A DNA stretch of 64,000 nucleotides from a bacterium HR10 (GCA_002923315.1 BEHM01000010.1:1-64000); one strand, 5' to 3'; shown: positions 9,200-17,654, counted from the first letter of the stretch. Translations and numbers: made by a program. The notes: generated by a model not told the origin, from the letters alone.

Positions 9200-9222
9200 A
9201 TCACGCTCTCGTGGAGAGTGAT
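9200..9222. promoter_or_regulatory. Imperfect inverted repeat next to the sigma-54-type promoter
   Basis: ATCACGCTCTC, GTG, GAGAGTGAT: the arms match except for one extra G. It ends 4 bp before the -24 element, a place where a regulator could bind. The binding role is a guess. Confidence 0.35.
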
Positions 9223-9226
9223 GGTG

Positions 9227-9242
9227 TGGCATGGATGTTGCT
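9227..9242 (+). promoter_or_regulatory. Sigma-54 (RpoN) type -24/-12 promoter for the reductase operon
   Basis: TGGCATG, GATG, TTGCT matches the RpoN consensus TGGCAYR-N4-TTGCW at every fixed position with correct spacing. It lies 67 bp before the ATG of the iron-sulfur subunit in an otherwise non-coding 350-bp gap. Transcription would need an ATP-driven enhancer-binding protein; none is encoded in the window. Confidence 0.55.
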
Positions 9243-9308
9243 AAACCCTGAACTGCGGGTCGCCCATGAGGTCGGCTCTATTTCAGGATGGCACAGGAGG
9301 AGGCGACG

Positions 9309-10241
9309 ATGAGCGAGCCTACGCGCCGTGCGATGCCCCGAAGGAGGAGGTTCTTGAAACTGGTGGGGGTGGGAGCGGCCGGGGCGCTACTGGCCGAAGT
9401 CACCCGGGACAACCGCGCATCGCGGAAGACGGATGCTGCCGGCCTGGCCCGAGAGACCGAGCTCGACCAGGCCCAGACCGAAAATGCCCTTTTGCGCATG
9501 CAACAGGATTTGAAGCGGGCGTTGGCCAAGCCGGTCGCCGAGCGAAGCTGGGTGATGGTGATTGATCCGCGCCGTTGCATCGGTTGTCAGGCGTGCGTCG
9601 TCTCGTGCAAAGCCGAGAATGTGACGCCGCCGGGCGTTTTCTATCGAACGGTTCCCGAAATCGAATTCGGGACGTACCCGAACCTCAATCGCGTGTTCAT
9701 GCCGACCAACTGCATGCAATGCGACAACCCGCCTTGTATGAGAGCGGCCCCGCCGGGGGCGATCACCAAGCGGCCCGACGGCATCGTGGCGATTGATTAC
9801 ACGAAATTCACCTCGCGCGAAGCGTTCGAGGCCGCGCGTCAGGCCTGTCCATACACGGCCCTCTATTTCGACGACGGTGATTTCTACACGAGCGATACGC
9901 CCGGCGGGACACAGCCCTACGAGACGCGCAGGTTCTACGAGTACGAAGGCGAGTACACGCGGGCCGGCGGTCAGACGCCGGTCGGCCGTGCGCGCAAGTG
10001 CCATTTCTGTTTGCATCGGCTGAACGCCGGGATGTTACCGGCCTGCGTGACCACCTGCATCGGCGGGGCGATGTACTTCGGCGACAGGAATGATCCGCAG
10101 AGTCTCGTCTCCGAATTGCTGGCCACGCACAAAGTGATGCAGGTGAAGGCCAGCGCCGGGACTCAGCCGCGCGTCTACTATATTGAAGACGAATTGCCCA
10201 ATGTGCGCCGACTGCTCTCCTGCCGCGTGTGTCACCGCTAA
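9309..10241 (+). CDS. Tat-exported four-cluster ferredoxin subunit of a molybdopterin reductase (TtrB/PsrB-like), 310 aa
   Basis: Electron-transfer subunit carrying electrons to the catalytic subunit that follows. A Tat signal (RRRRFLKLVGVGAAG) lies near residues 10-25. Cluster motifs: C90-x2-C93-x2-C96-x3-C100; C135-x2-C138-x4-C143; a central single-Cys ACPYTAL; and a CHFC...CVTTC group near residues 235-260. In the second motif the usual fourth Cys before Pro is Ala147, so that cluster is probably altered. The start at 9309 is chosen for its GGAGGAGG site; an earlier ATG at 9288 lacks one. The gene is 13 bp from the catalytic subunit. No NrfD/PsrC-type anchor is nearby. Confidence 0.85.
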   Translation: MSEPTRRAMPRRRRFLKLVGVGAAGALLAEVTRDNRASRKTDAAGLARETELDQAQTENALLRMQQDLKRALAKPVAERSWVMVIDPRRCIGCQACVVSCKAENVTPPGVFYRTVPEIEFGTYPNLNRVFMPTNCMQCDNPPCMRAAPPGAITKRPDGIVAIDYTKFTSREAFEAARQACPYTALYFDDGDFYTSDTPGGTQPYETRRFYEYEGEYTRAGGQTPVGRARKCHFCLHRLNAGMLPACVTTCIGGAMYFGDRNDPQSLVSELLATHKVMQVKASAGTQPRVYYIEDELPNVRRLLSCRVCHR

Positions 10242-10254
10242 GGAGGGAGTGACG

Positions 10255-13200
10255 ATGAAAGAGAGAATGCTCACCGACAGCACCGCTTCTCAAAACATGT
10301 CGCCGACGCCGTCGAGCGAGAACGTCAGTGATCCGACTTTTTGCGCGACGCGGCGAGCTGTGCTGAAAACCTCGGCCTTGCTCGGCGGTTCCGCGCTCAT
10401 GGCCAGCCGGGCGAAATGGATGCACAGCATCTTCGCACCGGCTCAGGCGCAGGCCCCGGGACCGGAGTACGAGCTGGCGAAGGCGGAGAATATCCTTTAT
10501 ACCACCTGCTTGCAGTGCAACACCGGGTGCGAGATCAAGGCGAAGATCCTCGATGGCGTGGTGGTGAAGATTGACGGCAGTCCCTACGGGCCGCGCGCAA
10601 TGTGGCCGCATGTGGCGTATGACAGCTCGCCGCTGGACATGGCCACCGTGGATGGGCACATTTGTCCCAAAGGTCAGGCGGGCATTCAAACGCAGTACGA
10701 TCCGTATCGTGTCGTCACAGTGCTCAAGCGAGCGGGCCGTCGCGGCGAGAACAAGTGGATGACGATTCCGTTTGAACAGGCCATCGAGGAGATCGTCAAC
10801 GGCGGCCTGTTGTTCGCTCATGTCCCCGGTGAGGAGAATCGCGTGGTCACCGGACTGAGGGAGCTGTGGGCCGTGCGCGATCCGGCGTTGATGAAATCCA
10901 TGGCCGATGATGTGGCCCGGATCTGGGACAAGAAAATGACCGTCGAAGAGTTCAAGGCCAAGTACGCCGCGCACCTGGACAAGCTGATTGACCCCGATCA
11001 TCCCGATCTCGGCCCGAAGAATAATCAACTCGTCTTTATGTGGGGCCGACTCAAAGCCGGAAGGGCGGAATTCATCAGCCGGTTCGTCCGCGATAGCTTC
11101 GGCTCGATCAACGCGCATGGTCACACGACGGTCTGTCAGGGATCGCTCTATTTCACTGGCAAGGCGATGAGCGATCAATACATCGGCGGGAAATGGACAG
11201 GGGGGCGCAAAGCCTACTGGATGGCGGACACGGCCAATGCGGAGTTCATCATCTACATCGGCGCGAGCCCACTGGAAGCCAACTACGGCCCGCCGTTCAA
11301 GGCCGGGAAGATCACCAAAGGGGCTGTGGACAACCGGCTGAAGATCGCCGTTGTTGATCCCCGCTTCTCCAAGACCGCCGCGAAAGCCTGGAAGTGGGTG
11401 CCGATCAAACCGGGCACGGAAGCGGCTCTGGCCCTGGGCATGATCCGCTGGATCATCGAAAACGAGCGGTATGATCGAAGATTCCTGGAGAACGCCAATC
11501 GGGGCGCGGCCAGAGCCGACAATGAACCGACCTGGACCAATGCGTCCTGGCTCGTCAAGATCGAGGCCGATGGGCGGCCCTCGAAATTCCTGCGCGCCGA
11601 CGAAATCGGATTGGGCGACGCCGATAGTTTCGTCGTGCTCCGAAGCGGTCAGCCACGGGCGTTCAAGGTGGACGATGAGCAGACGGTTGTGGAAGGCGAC
11701 CTCTTTGTCGATACGGTGGTCGGCGGCATTCGCGTCAAGAGCGCGCTGCAACTCGTTTACGAATCGGCGGCCTCGCGAACGATCGAGGAATGGGCCCAGA
11801 TCTGCGGCATTGCGGCTCAAGACATCGTTGATCTCGCTCGCGAGTTCACCGCTCACGGCAAACGCGCCGTCATGGAGCCGCATCGCGGCGTGTCGCAGCA
11901 TACGAACGGCTTCTACAACGTGCTGGCCGTGATGACCGTCAACTTGCTCATCGGCAACTTTGATTGGAAAGGCGGCATGATCTACGGCGGTGGAACTTAC
12001 GATCAGGTGGGTTCGACGCCGGGCAAGCCGTTCACCTTGAGCAAGCATCCGGCGAAGCTGACGCCGTTTGGGATCAGCATCATCCGGCATGAGGTGAACT
12101 ACGAGAAGACGACCCTCTTCTCGGGCTATCCGGCACCGCGCAACTGGTATCCATTCTCCAGCGACATCTATCAGGAGATCATCCCGTCGGCGGGTGATGG
12201 CTATCCCTATCCCATCAAGGCGCTCTTCATCTACATGGGGTCGCCGGTCTATGCGCTGCCGGCCGGACACACCAACATCGAGATCCTCGCCGATCCGAAC
12301 AAGATTCCCCTCATCGTGGCCAGCGACATCACCATCGGCGAGACCTCGATGTACGCCGATTATATTTTCCCCGACCTCTCCTATCTGGAGCGCTGGGAAT
12401 TTCACGGTTCGCATCCCTCCATTCCGCAGAAGGTCTCGCCGGTGCGTCAGCCGGTCGTCGCGCCGCTCACGGAAACCGTCACCGTGTTCGGCGAGGAGGT
12501 GCCGCTCTCGTTGGAAGCCTTGTTGCTCGGCCTGGCCGAGAAGATGGGCTTGCCGGGATTCGGTCCGAACGGATTCGAGGCGGGGAAGGATTTGACGCGA
12601 CCGGAAGATTTCTATCTGCGAATGGTCGCCAACATCGCCTTCGGCGACAAATCCGATGGCACGGATGCGGTGCCGGATGCCAGCGATGAGGAGGTCGAGC
12701 TGTTCCTGAAAGCCCGGCGGCACTTGCCGCCAACGGTCTTCGATCCCGCGCGATGGGAGCAGATCGTCGGCCCCCGGTGGTGGCGCAAGGTCATCTACGT
12801 GCTCAATCGTGGCGGGCGCTTCGAGAACTACAGCGATGCCTGGGTCGGTGATCAGGTGAAGCATCGGTACGGCAAGCTGGCCAGCATCTATCTGGAGAAA
12901 GTGGCGACCACCAGGAGCGCCATGACGGGAGAGTACCTACCGGGCGTAGCCGTGTACCTGCCCATTCGCGATGCGCTGGGGCGCGAGATCAGGGATGAAG
13001 GGTTCGCCCTTCATCTGATCACGCACCGCGAGATCTTCCACACCAAATCGCGCACGGTGGTGGATTACTGGCTGCTCGATCTGATGCCGGAGAACGTCGT
13101 CTTGATGAACGTTGAAGATGCCGTGCGACTGGGCTTGAGCGAGGGCGATCGGGTGAAGATCGTCTCGGCGACGAATCCCGATGGGGTGTGGGATTTGAAG

Positions 13201-13479
13201 AACGGACGGCGCGTGCCGATGATCGGCACGGTCAAACCGGTCTTGGGGATGCGTCCCGGCGTGGTGAGCTTCGCGCTCGGCTTCGGCCACTGGGCCGTCG
13301 GTGCGAGCGACATCGTGATTGACGGTGTGCGCATTCCCGGCGACGGGCGTCGGGCCCAGGGCGTGCATGCCAATGCGGCCATGCGCGTGGATGACTATCT
13401 GAAGAATACCTGCCTGGTTGACACCGTCGGGGGCAGCGTTTCGTTCTACGACACGCGCGTGAACGTGGTGAAGGTGTAA
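10255..13479 (+). CDS. Molybdopterin oxidoreductase, tetrathionate/selenate reductase-like catalytic subunit, 1074 aa
   Basis: DMSO-reductase-family enzyme that would act in the periplasm. A Tat motif (TRRAVLKTSALLGGSAL) sits near residues 32-50. An N-terminal [4Fe-4S] site is formed by C85-x2-C88-x3-C92 and C137 (ICPKG). The probable molybdenum ligand is C294 in HTTVCQGSLYF. The later domains include FPDLSYLERWEFHG and a C-terminal molydopterin-dinucleotide-binding fold. The length (over 1000 aa) and the VCQGS context fit TtrA or SrdA better than arsenate reductase ArrA (about 850 aa). The start at 10255 has an AAGGAGGG site. Thiosulfate, selenate or arsenate as substrate cannot be excluded. 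It is co-transcribed with the ferredoxin subunit. Confidence 0.85.
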   Translation: MKERMLTDSTASQNMSPTPSSENVSDPTFCATRRAVLKTSALLGGSALMASRAKWMHSIFAPAQAQAPGPEYELAKAENILYTTCLQCNTGCEIKAKILDGVVVKIDGSPYGPRAMWPHVAYDSSPLDMATVDGHICPKGQAGIQTQYDPYRVVTVLKRAGRRGENKWMTIPFEQAIEEIVNGGLLFAHVPGEENRVVTGLRELWAVRDPALMKSMADDVARIWDKKMTVEEFKAKYAAHLDKLIDPDHPDLGPKNNQLVFMWGRLKAGRAEFISRFVRDSFGSINAHGHTTVCQGSLYFTGKAMSDQYIGGKWTGGRKAYWMADTANAEFIIYIGASPLEANYGPPFKAGKITKGAVDNRLKIAVVDPRFSKTAAKAWKWVPIKPGTEAALALGMIRWIIENERYDRRFLENANRGAARADNEPTWTNASWLVKIEADGRPSKFLRADEIGLGDADSFVVLRSGQPRAFKVDDEQTVVEGDLFVDTVVGGIRVKSALQLVYESAASRTIEEWAQICGIAAQDIVDLAREFTAHGKRAVMEPHRGVSQHTNGFYNVLAVMTVNLLIGNFDWKGGMIYGGGTYDQVGSTPGKPFTLSKHPAKLTPFGISIIRHEVNYEKTTLFSGYPAPRNWYPFSSDIYQEIIPSAGDGYPYPIKALFIYMGSPVYALPAGHTNIEILADPNKIPLIVASDITIGETSMYADYIFPDLSYLERWEFHGSHPSIPQKVSPVRQPVVAPLTETVTVFGEEVPLSLEALLLGLAEKMGLPGFGPNGFEAGKDLTRPEDFYLRMVANIAFGDKSDGTDAVPDASDEEVELFLKARRHLPPTVFDPARWEQIVGPRWWRKVIYVLNRGGRFENYSDAWVGDQVKHRYGKLASIYLEKVATTRSAMTGEYLPGVAVYLPIRDALGREIRDEGFALHLITHREIFHTKSRTVVDYWLLDLMPENVVLMNVEDAVRLGLSEGDRVKIVSATNPDGVWDLKNGRRVPMIGTVKPVLGMRPGVVSFALGFGHWAVGASDIVIDGVRIPGDGRRAQGVHANAAMRVDDYLKNTCLVDTVGGSVSFYDTRVNVVKV

Positions 13480-13603
13480 GGCCATCGCTTACCGTGTCCT
13501 GGGCGATGACTCTCTATCGTTCAACAGCCGCCTTACTGAAACGTCGGCTGTGATGACACCAGGAGCGCTCCACGGTGAGCGCGCGCCGCCCTCCGGGCCG
13601 ACC

Positions 13604-13876
13604 TCAGGATGCTCGTTCCACCACCATGGCCACGGCCTCGCCGCCGCCGATGCAGAGCGTCACCATCCCGCGCCGCGCTGGTCGCCGCTTCATCTCGTAC
13701 AGGAGCGTCGTCAGCAGCCGCGCGCCGCTGGCTCCTGTGGGATGACCACAGGCGACCGCGCCGCCATTGACGTTCACCTTTTGCGGATCAAGCCGGAGCT
13801 GTTTCATCGCCGCCAACGCCACCACCGCAAACGCTTCGCTGATCTCAAACAGGTCAATCGCATCGAGCGATAATCC
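13604..13876 (-). pseudogene. 3' remnant of an acetyl-CoA acetyltransferase (thiolase)
   Basis: Only the last ~90 codons of a thiolase remain. Readable motifs are GLSLDAIDLFEISEAFAVVA, the NVNGGAVACGHPTGASGAR active-site His loop and CIGGGEAVAMVVE with the second catalytic Cys. The homology begins abruptly near 13876, where the sequence switches into the end of a different short gene in another frame. There is no N-terminal domain, so no active enzyme could be made. It marks a deletion or recombination scar. Confidence 0.75.
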
Positions 13877-14066
13877 GGTACATCGGCTCGGCCAATTCCC
13901 CCATCGTCAGTTTCTTCGACTCATCAAGAGCTGCCAACGCATCGTCCGGCGAGGCCGAAATGCTATGACAGCAAATTTCCTGCCAGCCGCGAAACGGGTA
14001 TTCCTTCACCAACTCGCTGACGATTTGGCGTAACGCCTCAGCTTGTCGCTCCAATCGCTCCGTCAT
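13854..14066 (-). CDS. Small hypothetical protein, 70 aa, probably truncated at the thiolase scar
   Basis: Starts 15 bp after the PIG-L gene, in the same direction. The sequence (LERQAEALRQIVSELVKEYP, then FRGWQEICCHSISASPDDAL) looks like a real helical protein with an odd Cys-Cys pair. Its last residues, after about MGELAEPMYR, are encoded by bases that also encode thiolase in another frame. The natural C-terminus has therefore probably been lost. No family recognised. Confidence 0.45.
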   Translation of the reverse strand: MTERLERQAEALRQIVSELVKEYPFRGWQEICCHSISASPDDALAALDESKKLTMGELAEPMYRIIARCD

Positions 14067-14081
14067 ACGTTCGACTCACCG

Positions 14082-14870
14082 TTACGCGCATATCACAGCC
14101 TCCGTGCTTTCTTGATGTTGTTCGGACAACGCGGGGAACGCCTGATGAAAGTATTCCTTCGGCGCGTGCCACGCTGTATGATCCTGTCGCAACGCTTTCA
14201 CGAGGTGGCTTTGGCTGCGATACGCTCGCATGGCCGCCAGCTTGCGTGGCCGCACGGCGCGAATGTCGAACGTGGTGGTCGCAGGCAGCGGAGCCGGCGT
14301 TCCCGCACGCTGCCAGCAGCACGAAGGAATGGCGGCTGAGGGCACGATATACAACAACCGAGGCTGTGGCGCACCTGGTTTGACCTCCTGACGATAACGA
14401 TCAAAGGCGGCGGTGGCCAGCTTCGATATGGCGATATGATCAGGATGCCCTGAAATTCCATCCGGCCCGAAGGTAATAACCACCGTTGGTCGGACGCGTC
14501 GCATCACGGCCAGGATTTCGCGCACTGACGAGTCTTCATCGCGCTCGGCAACCTGGCCATCGCCCCAATCCCACAGGATGACTTCAGCAATGCCCAACGC
14601 CTCGGCAGCCTCATGTAGTTCGGCGACTCGCAACTGTTCGTAAGCCGCCGCCCCAAACCCTTCGCGGCCCGCGCTGCCTTTCTCGCCATGTGTGGCACAG
14701 ATGAGCGTCACCCGACAGCCGCTCATGGCGTGGAGCGCCAGCGTGCCGCCAGCGGTAAACGTCTCATCATCAGGATGGGCAAATACGGCCAGCAGCCCCT
14801 GTGCACGGCCCGCTTTTGTGCTTCCGGCGACGCCAACCGGCTGCGCAGCTCTTTTCTTCGCTCTCTTCAT
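14082..14870 (-). CDS. PIG-L/LmbE-family zinc deacetylase, 262 aa
   Basis: Zn-dependent N-deacetylase fold acting on N-acetyl-sugar or related amide substrates. The diagnostic AHPDDE motif is at residues about 31-36 and the second metal motif HPDHI at about 150. Other hallmarks are HGEKGSAGREG and ITFGPDGISGH. The ~20-residue basic N-terminus is not a signal peptide. The start codon overlaps the preceding gene's stop (TAATG), showing operon structure with the CoA-binding protein. In other bacteria the family covers mycothiol/bacillithiol synthesis, GPI-like lipids and antibiotics; the exact substrate cannot be chosen here. Confidence 0.85.
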   Translation of the reverse strand: MKRAKKRAAQPVGVAGSTKAGRAQGLLAVFAHPDDETFTAGGTLALHAMSGCRVTLICATHGEKGSAGREGFGAAAYEQLRVAELHEAAEALGIAEVILWDWGDGQVAERDEDSSVREILAVMRRVRPTVVITFGPDGISGHPDHIAISKLATAAFDRYRQEVKPGAPQPRLLYIVPSAAIPSCCWQRAGTPAPLPATTTFDIRAVRPRKLAAMRAYRSQSHLVKALRQDHTAWHAPKEYFHQAFPALSEQHQESTEAVICA

Positions 14871-15277
14871 TATTTCTGTTCAGACCCCCGTTGCATCATT
14901 TTCAGTGTGCCGATGGGACAGACATCGTAGATGAATGGCTGCCCGATGGCTTCACACTTTTTGACGGCCTCCTCGGACCAACAGCCCGGCGGCATCCACA
15001 ACAGTTCAATGCCCAGCTCCTGCACCTTTTCCACCACTCGCTCTGTGTTCGCGGGCGCTAAGGCGGAGATCACGACCTCCGGTTTTTGTGGAAGATCCGC
15101 GAGTGAAGCGTAACACCTGATGCCCTCAATCTCCGGATACTTCGGGTTGATGGGCAGCACGGTGTAACCAGCTTCAATCAGTGTGGCCAACACTTCATAG
15201 CCGTATTTCCAGGGGTCCGGTGTCGCACCGACCACGGCAAACGTCTTCTTGGTTCTGAGAATGTCTTGCGCTGTCAT
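14870..15277 (-). CDS. CoA-binding domain protein (YccU/YneT-like), 135 aa
   Basis: Single Rossmann-type CoA-binding domain. It has FAVVGATPDPWKYGYEVLAT near the N-terminus and PINPKYPEIEGIRCYASLAD, PEVVISALAPANTERVVEKV and LLWMPPGCWSEEAVKKCEA in the expected order. Length is normal for stand-alone members, which bind CoA or acyl-CoA and have poorly defined roles. It follows the FmdE-like gene by 6 bp and overlaps the PIG-L gene by 1 bp. Confidence 0.85.
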   Translation of the reverse strand: MTAQDILRTKKTFAVVGATPDPWKYGYEVLATLIEAGYTVLPINPKYPEIEGIRCYASLADLPQKPEVVISALAPANTERVVEKVQELGIELLWMPPGCWSEEAVKKCEAIGQPFIYDVCPIGTLKMMQRGSEQK

Positions 15278-15283
15278 GGAAGC

Positions 15284-16036
15284 CTACCTCGGCATATCTT
15301 TGTTGATGATGTCTCCTCGAAGATCGTAGAGATCACTGAACTTGAATTTGAATCCTGGTCTGGGCGTGATCTCCAGGAGCTGAGCGGGCGATGTGTTGAG
15401 CAGTTTTTTGATCAGCGCATTGGCCATCTCTTCAGCCTTGTCAATGTCAGTTCCGGACACCGGTTTCCCTTCCGATCTCAATTGACGAATCTTTGCTTCG
15501 AGATCGGCCTGCTCTTTAGGGAAGACGCCTGGCCGCAGACGCACTTCGTAAGCATCACCCGTAGAGATTCGCTGGATGATGAATCCGTTGCCGATGGAAT
15601 TATCAATCCGCAGCGTCTGAAAGTTGATTCGTGCGCCAGTCATCATGGCCACCGCATCCACCCAGCACGGACCGTTTTGGGAGACGGCTCTGAGGTCCGT
15701 TCGGTCTACGATGCCATCGGGGAAAAGTCTGTCCAATACGGCCTTGATCTCGACAAAGGCGATGACGAGCCCGTCACAGAGATGGCCGTGAATGCGCGCC
15801 AGATCCTTGAGGCCAATTTCTTTGGTCTTCACCGAGTATCTTCCGAGAGCGCTGTCGGTGTCTCTGACAACGATTGGCTTATTATAGGTGGCCTCTGCTG
15901 CCCAGGCTGGATAAAACCAATCGGGCGAGTTGTCTGTTTTCCCCTCCTGCGGCCATCCCTGAGCAATATTCAGGATCAGCCCCAGGCCGAGCAGCACGGA
16001 AGCACCGCGCGCTGTGATTTTATCCCTATGTCGCAT
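15284..16036 (-). CDS. FmdE-family protein with signal peptide, 250 aa
   Basis: FmdE (formylmethanofuran dehydrogenase subunit E)-like domain: IHGHLCDGLVIAFVEIKAVL carries the conserved His and Cys metal-binding residues, followed by NGPCWVDAVAMMTGAR. The ATG at 16036 has a GGAGGAG site and gives a hydrophobic N-terminus (ASVLLGLGLILNIAQG), so export is likely. A C-terminal helical region includes KAEEMANALIKKLL. Stand-alone FmdE proteins occur in metal- or molybdenum-related settings in many bacteria; the role is unknown. The same frame stays open for 58 codons upstream to the thioredoxin stop and encodes a membrane-helix-like stretch, which is noted separately. Confidence 0.75.
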   Translation of the reverse strand: MRHRDKITARGASVLLGLGLILNIAQGWPQEGKTDNSPDWFYPAWAAEATYNKPIVVRDTDSALGRYSVKTKEIGLKDLARIHGHLCDGLVIAFVEIKAVLDRLFPDGIVDRTDLRAVSQNGPCWVDAVAMMTGARINFQTLRIDNSIGNGFIIQRISTGDAYEVRLRPGVFPKEQADLEAKIRQLRSEGKPVSGTDIDKAEEMANALIKKLLNTSPAQLLEITPRPGFKFKFSDLYDLRGDIINKDMPR

Positions 16037-16210
16037 TTGGTCTCCTCCACTATTTGCTCGCTCGCTCTGAGCGGTCGCCGGAGCCGGTTGAACGGAAGGC
16101 CCCCGCAGGTAGCGGAGCGTCAGCACGATGGCCGTTGCCAACCACCACGCCCCGAACCCGCACAGAGCCAGCGAACCAAGACGCAGTAATACCTGAGCCT
16201 TGGTGAACCC
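16037..16210 (-). other. Open stretch between thioredoxin and FmdE genes encoding a membrane-helix-like peptide
   Basis: In the frame shared by the thioredoxin stop codon and the FmdE start, the sequence reads FTKAQVLLRLGSLALCGFGA then WWLATAIVLTLRYLRG. No standard ATG starts it; a TTG at 16141 is possible. An ATG overlapping the thioredoxin stop (ATGA, 16214) begins a different frame that enters the hydrophobic frame only after a frameshift. It may be a broken small membrane protein or an extended N-terminus of the FmdE protein. Confidence 0.3.
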
Positions 16211-16504
16211 TCATGGCGTCATCGGCGACTCCTCGCTCGATCTTTCGCTCTTCTGTGTGTTCGTTTCTTGGGACTCCATCAACCACCGTTTCACTTCTTC
16301 CAGCTTGGGAATCCGCCCCGATGCTTTCATCACACCGTTGAGGAAGACGGCGGGGGTGAAGAGCACTCCCCGGTTGGCAAACTCTCGTGGGTCGTGGATA
16401 TGAACGACCTCGGCCACGACGCCGAGCTCCTGGAGCGCGCGTTCAATAGTCCTCAACGTGTTATGGCAGCGGGGGCATCCCGGACCTAACACCTCGATTC
16501 TCAT
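16211..16504 (-). CDS. Thioredoxin-like redox protein (TM0996/MTH895 type), 97 aa
   Basis: Small glutaredoxin-like protein with active site C10-P-R-C13 (MRIEVLGPGCPRCHNTLRTI), a cis-Pro loop (FTPAVFLNGVMKASG) and final helix. The ATG at 16504 has a GGGAGGG site. Proteins of this type are regularly encoded beside DUF318 permeases and ArsR regulators, as here, and are thought to supply reducing power or handle the thiol-bound metal. The C-terminal 20 residues are a charged Ser/Glu tail outside the fold. Confidence 0.85.
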   Translation of the reverse strand: MRIEVLGPGCPRCHNTLRTIERALQELGVVAEVVHIHDPREFANRGVLFTPAVFLNGVMKASGRIPKLEEVKRWLMESQETNTQKSERSSEESPMTP

Positions 16505-16607
16505 ATCGGCTCCCTCCCCTTCACGTTCAAGATTTTCGTCGCCTATCACTGGAGCGCCCGTGTCTCTCCCGGCATGCCACCAAGAGAGTGGCGCTACGAG
16601 GCTCGAT

Positions 16608-17654
16608 TTAGAAAATGACGGTCCCGGCCAACCATCCCACAAAGGTGCCAAGAACGATGATGGTGATGACGTAGATGACGGCCTTTTTCACTCCGAACAC
16701 CCGCGCGACGGCGAGCCAATTGGGCAGGCTCAAGCCCGGCCCCGTCAGCAACAGCGCCAGGGCCGGCCCCTTGCCCATGCCCAAGCTCATGAGTTTGTCC
16801 ACAAACGGCGCTTCGGTCATGGTGGCAAAATAGCTGATGGCCCCGATCAGAGTGGCCAGAAACGAAGCGAAAAACCCTGAACCACCCAGCCAGTTCTGAA
16901 TCCACCACTGGGGCAGAATCGCGCCGATGACGCCGACGATGAAGACGCCGACAAGCAACAGCGGAAAGATCACGCGCACAAACCACCAGGTCTCCTTCAA
17001 CCAGGCGAGGATGTCCTCTCCGCTCTTGGTCAAGGAGGCATAGATCGCGATCACCACCATGCCCGCTGCCCATACGTAAACCTTGTGAAGATACGGCCCG
17101 CTGCGAATGAGGTAGTTCGGCGCCAGCAAGTCGGCCACAATGAGCAGAATCAAGATCACATCTCTCCGGGACATGATCTTCTCGCCCGGATGGGCGACAA
17201 AGGCTGAGGCTCGAGTGGACTCTTCGGACCGAAAGGCCAGGCTCATGACGGTGCCCACCACAAAGGCCATGGCCAGCGCTGCGGCGATGCGCGCGGCCAC
17301 CATCTGCCCGCCCAAGATCGCTCCCGTGTAGACGAGCGCCAGGATATTGGCCGCAGGCGCAACCCAGAGGATGATGAAGGCCGGCCCGATGCCCGCTCCG
17401 CCGTAGTAAATTCCGCTCGACACGGGAATGACCGTGCACGAACAGGCCGCCACGAAAAAGCTCGCCACCGACGCCAGCCCGAACGAAGTGACTTTGCGCG
17501 CGGCCGCCCCCAAATACCGGATGATAGCCTCGCGCGAGATGAACGTCACCATCGCGCCCGCCAGCAGAAAGGCTGGGATAAGACAGGTGACCACATGCAG
17601 CGCGATGTAGTCTTTGAGCGCCACGACACCGGCCAGGATGAGTTCCCTCATCAT
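16608..17654 (-). CDS. DUF318/ArsP-family permease, 348 aa
   Basis: Inner-membrane permease with about 8-10 predicted helices in two halves. The signature ACSCTVIPVSSGIYYGGAGI with its Cys-Ser-Cys is near residue 69, and the second-half motif SYFATMTEAPFVDKL is near residue 285. Characterised ArsP members export trivalent organoarsenicals; others are linked to copper, zinc or selenium handling. The start overlaps the regulator's stop codon (ATGA), so the two are co-translated. The neighbouring CPRC thioredoxin and ArsR regulator support metalloid or thiophilic-metal export. Confidence 0.85.
   Translation of the reverse strand: MMRELILAGVVALKDYIALHVVTCLIPAFLLAGAMVTFISREAIIRYLGAAARKVTSFGLASVASFFVAACSCTVIPVSSGIYYGGAGIGPAFIILWVAPAANILALVYTGAILGGQMVAARIAAALAMAFVVGTVMSLAFRSEESTRASAFVAHPGEKIMSRRDVILILLIVADLLAPNYLIRSGPYLHKVYVWAAGMVVIAIYASLTKSGEDILAWLKETWWFVRVIFPLLLVGVFIVGVIGAILPQWWIQNWLGGSGFFASFLATLIGAISYFATMTEAPFVDKLMSLGMGKGPALALLLTGPGLSLPNWLAVARVFGVKKAVIYVITIIVLGTFVGWLAGTVIF

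Noticed and set aside
9808-12864. Open frame of about 1000 codons antisense to the molybdoenzyme
   Set aside because: Shadow of the catalytic subunit; His/Arg-rich composition and no recognisable motif.
13480-13560. Possible terminator after the molybdoenzyme gene (CAGCCG...CGGCTG)
   Set aside because: Only six pairs with a 14-nt loop and no U-run.
16211-16213. TGA between the thioredoxin and FmdE genes considered as a second selenocysteine codon
   Set aside because: It does not fall at a conserved Cys, the thioredoxin fold is already complete, and no SECIS-like hairpin with a suitable loop was seen.
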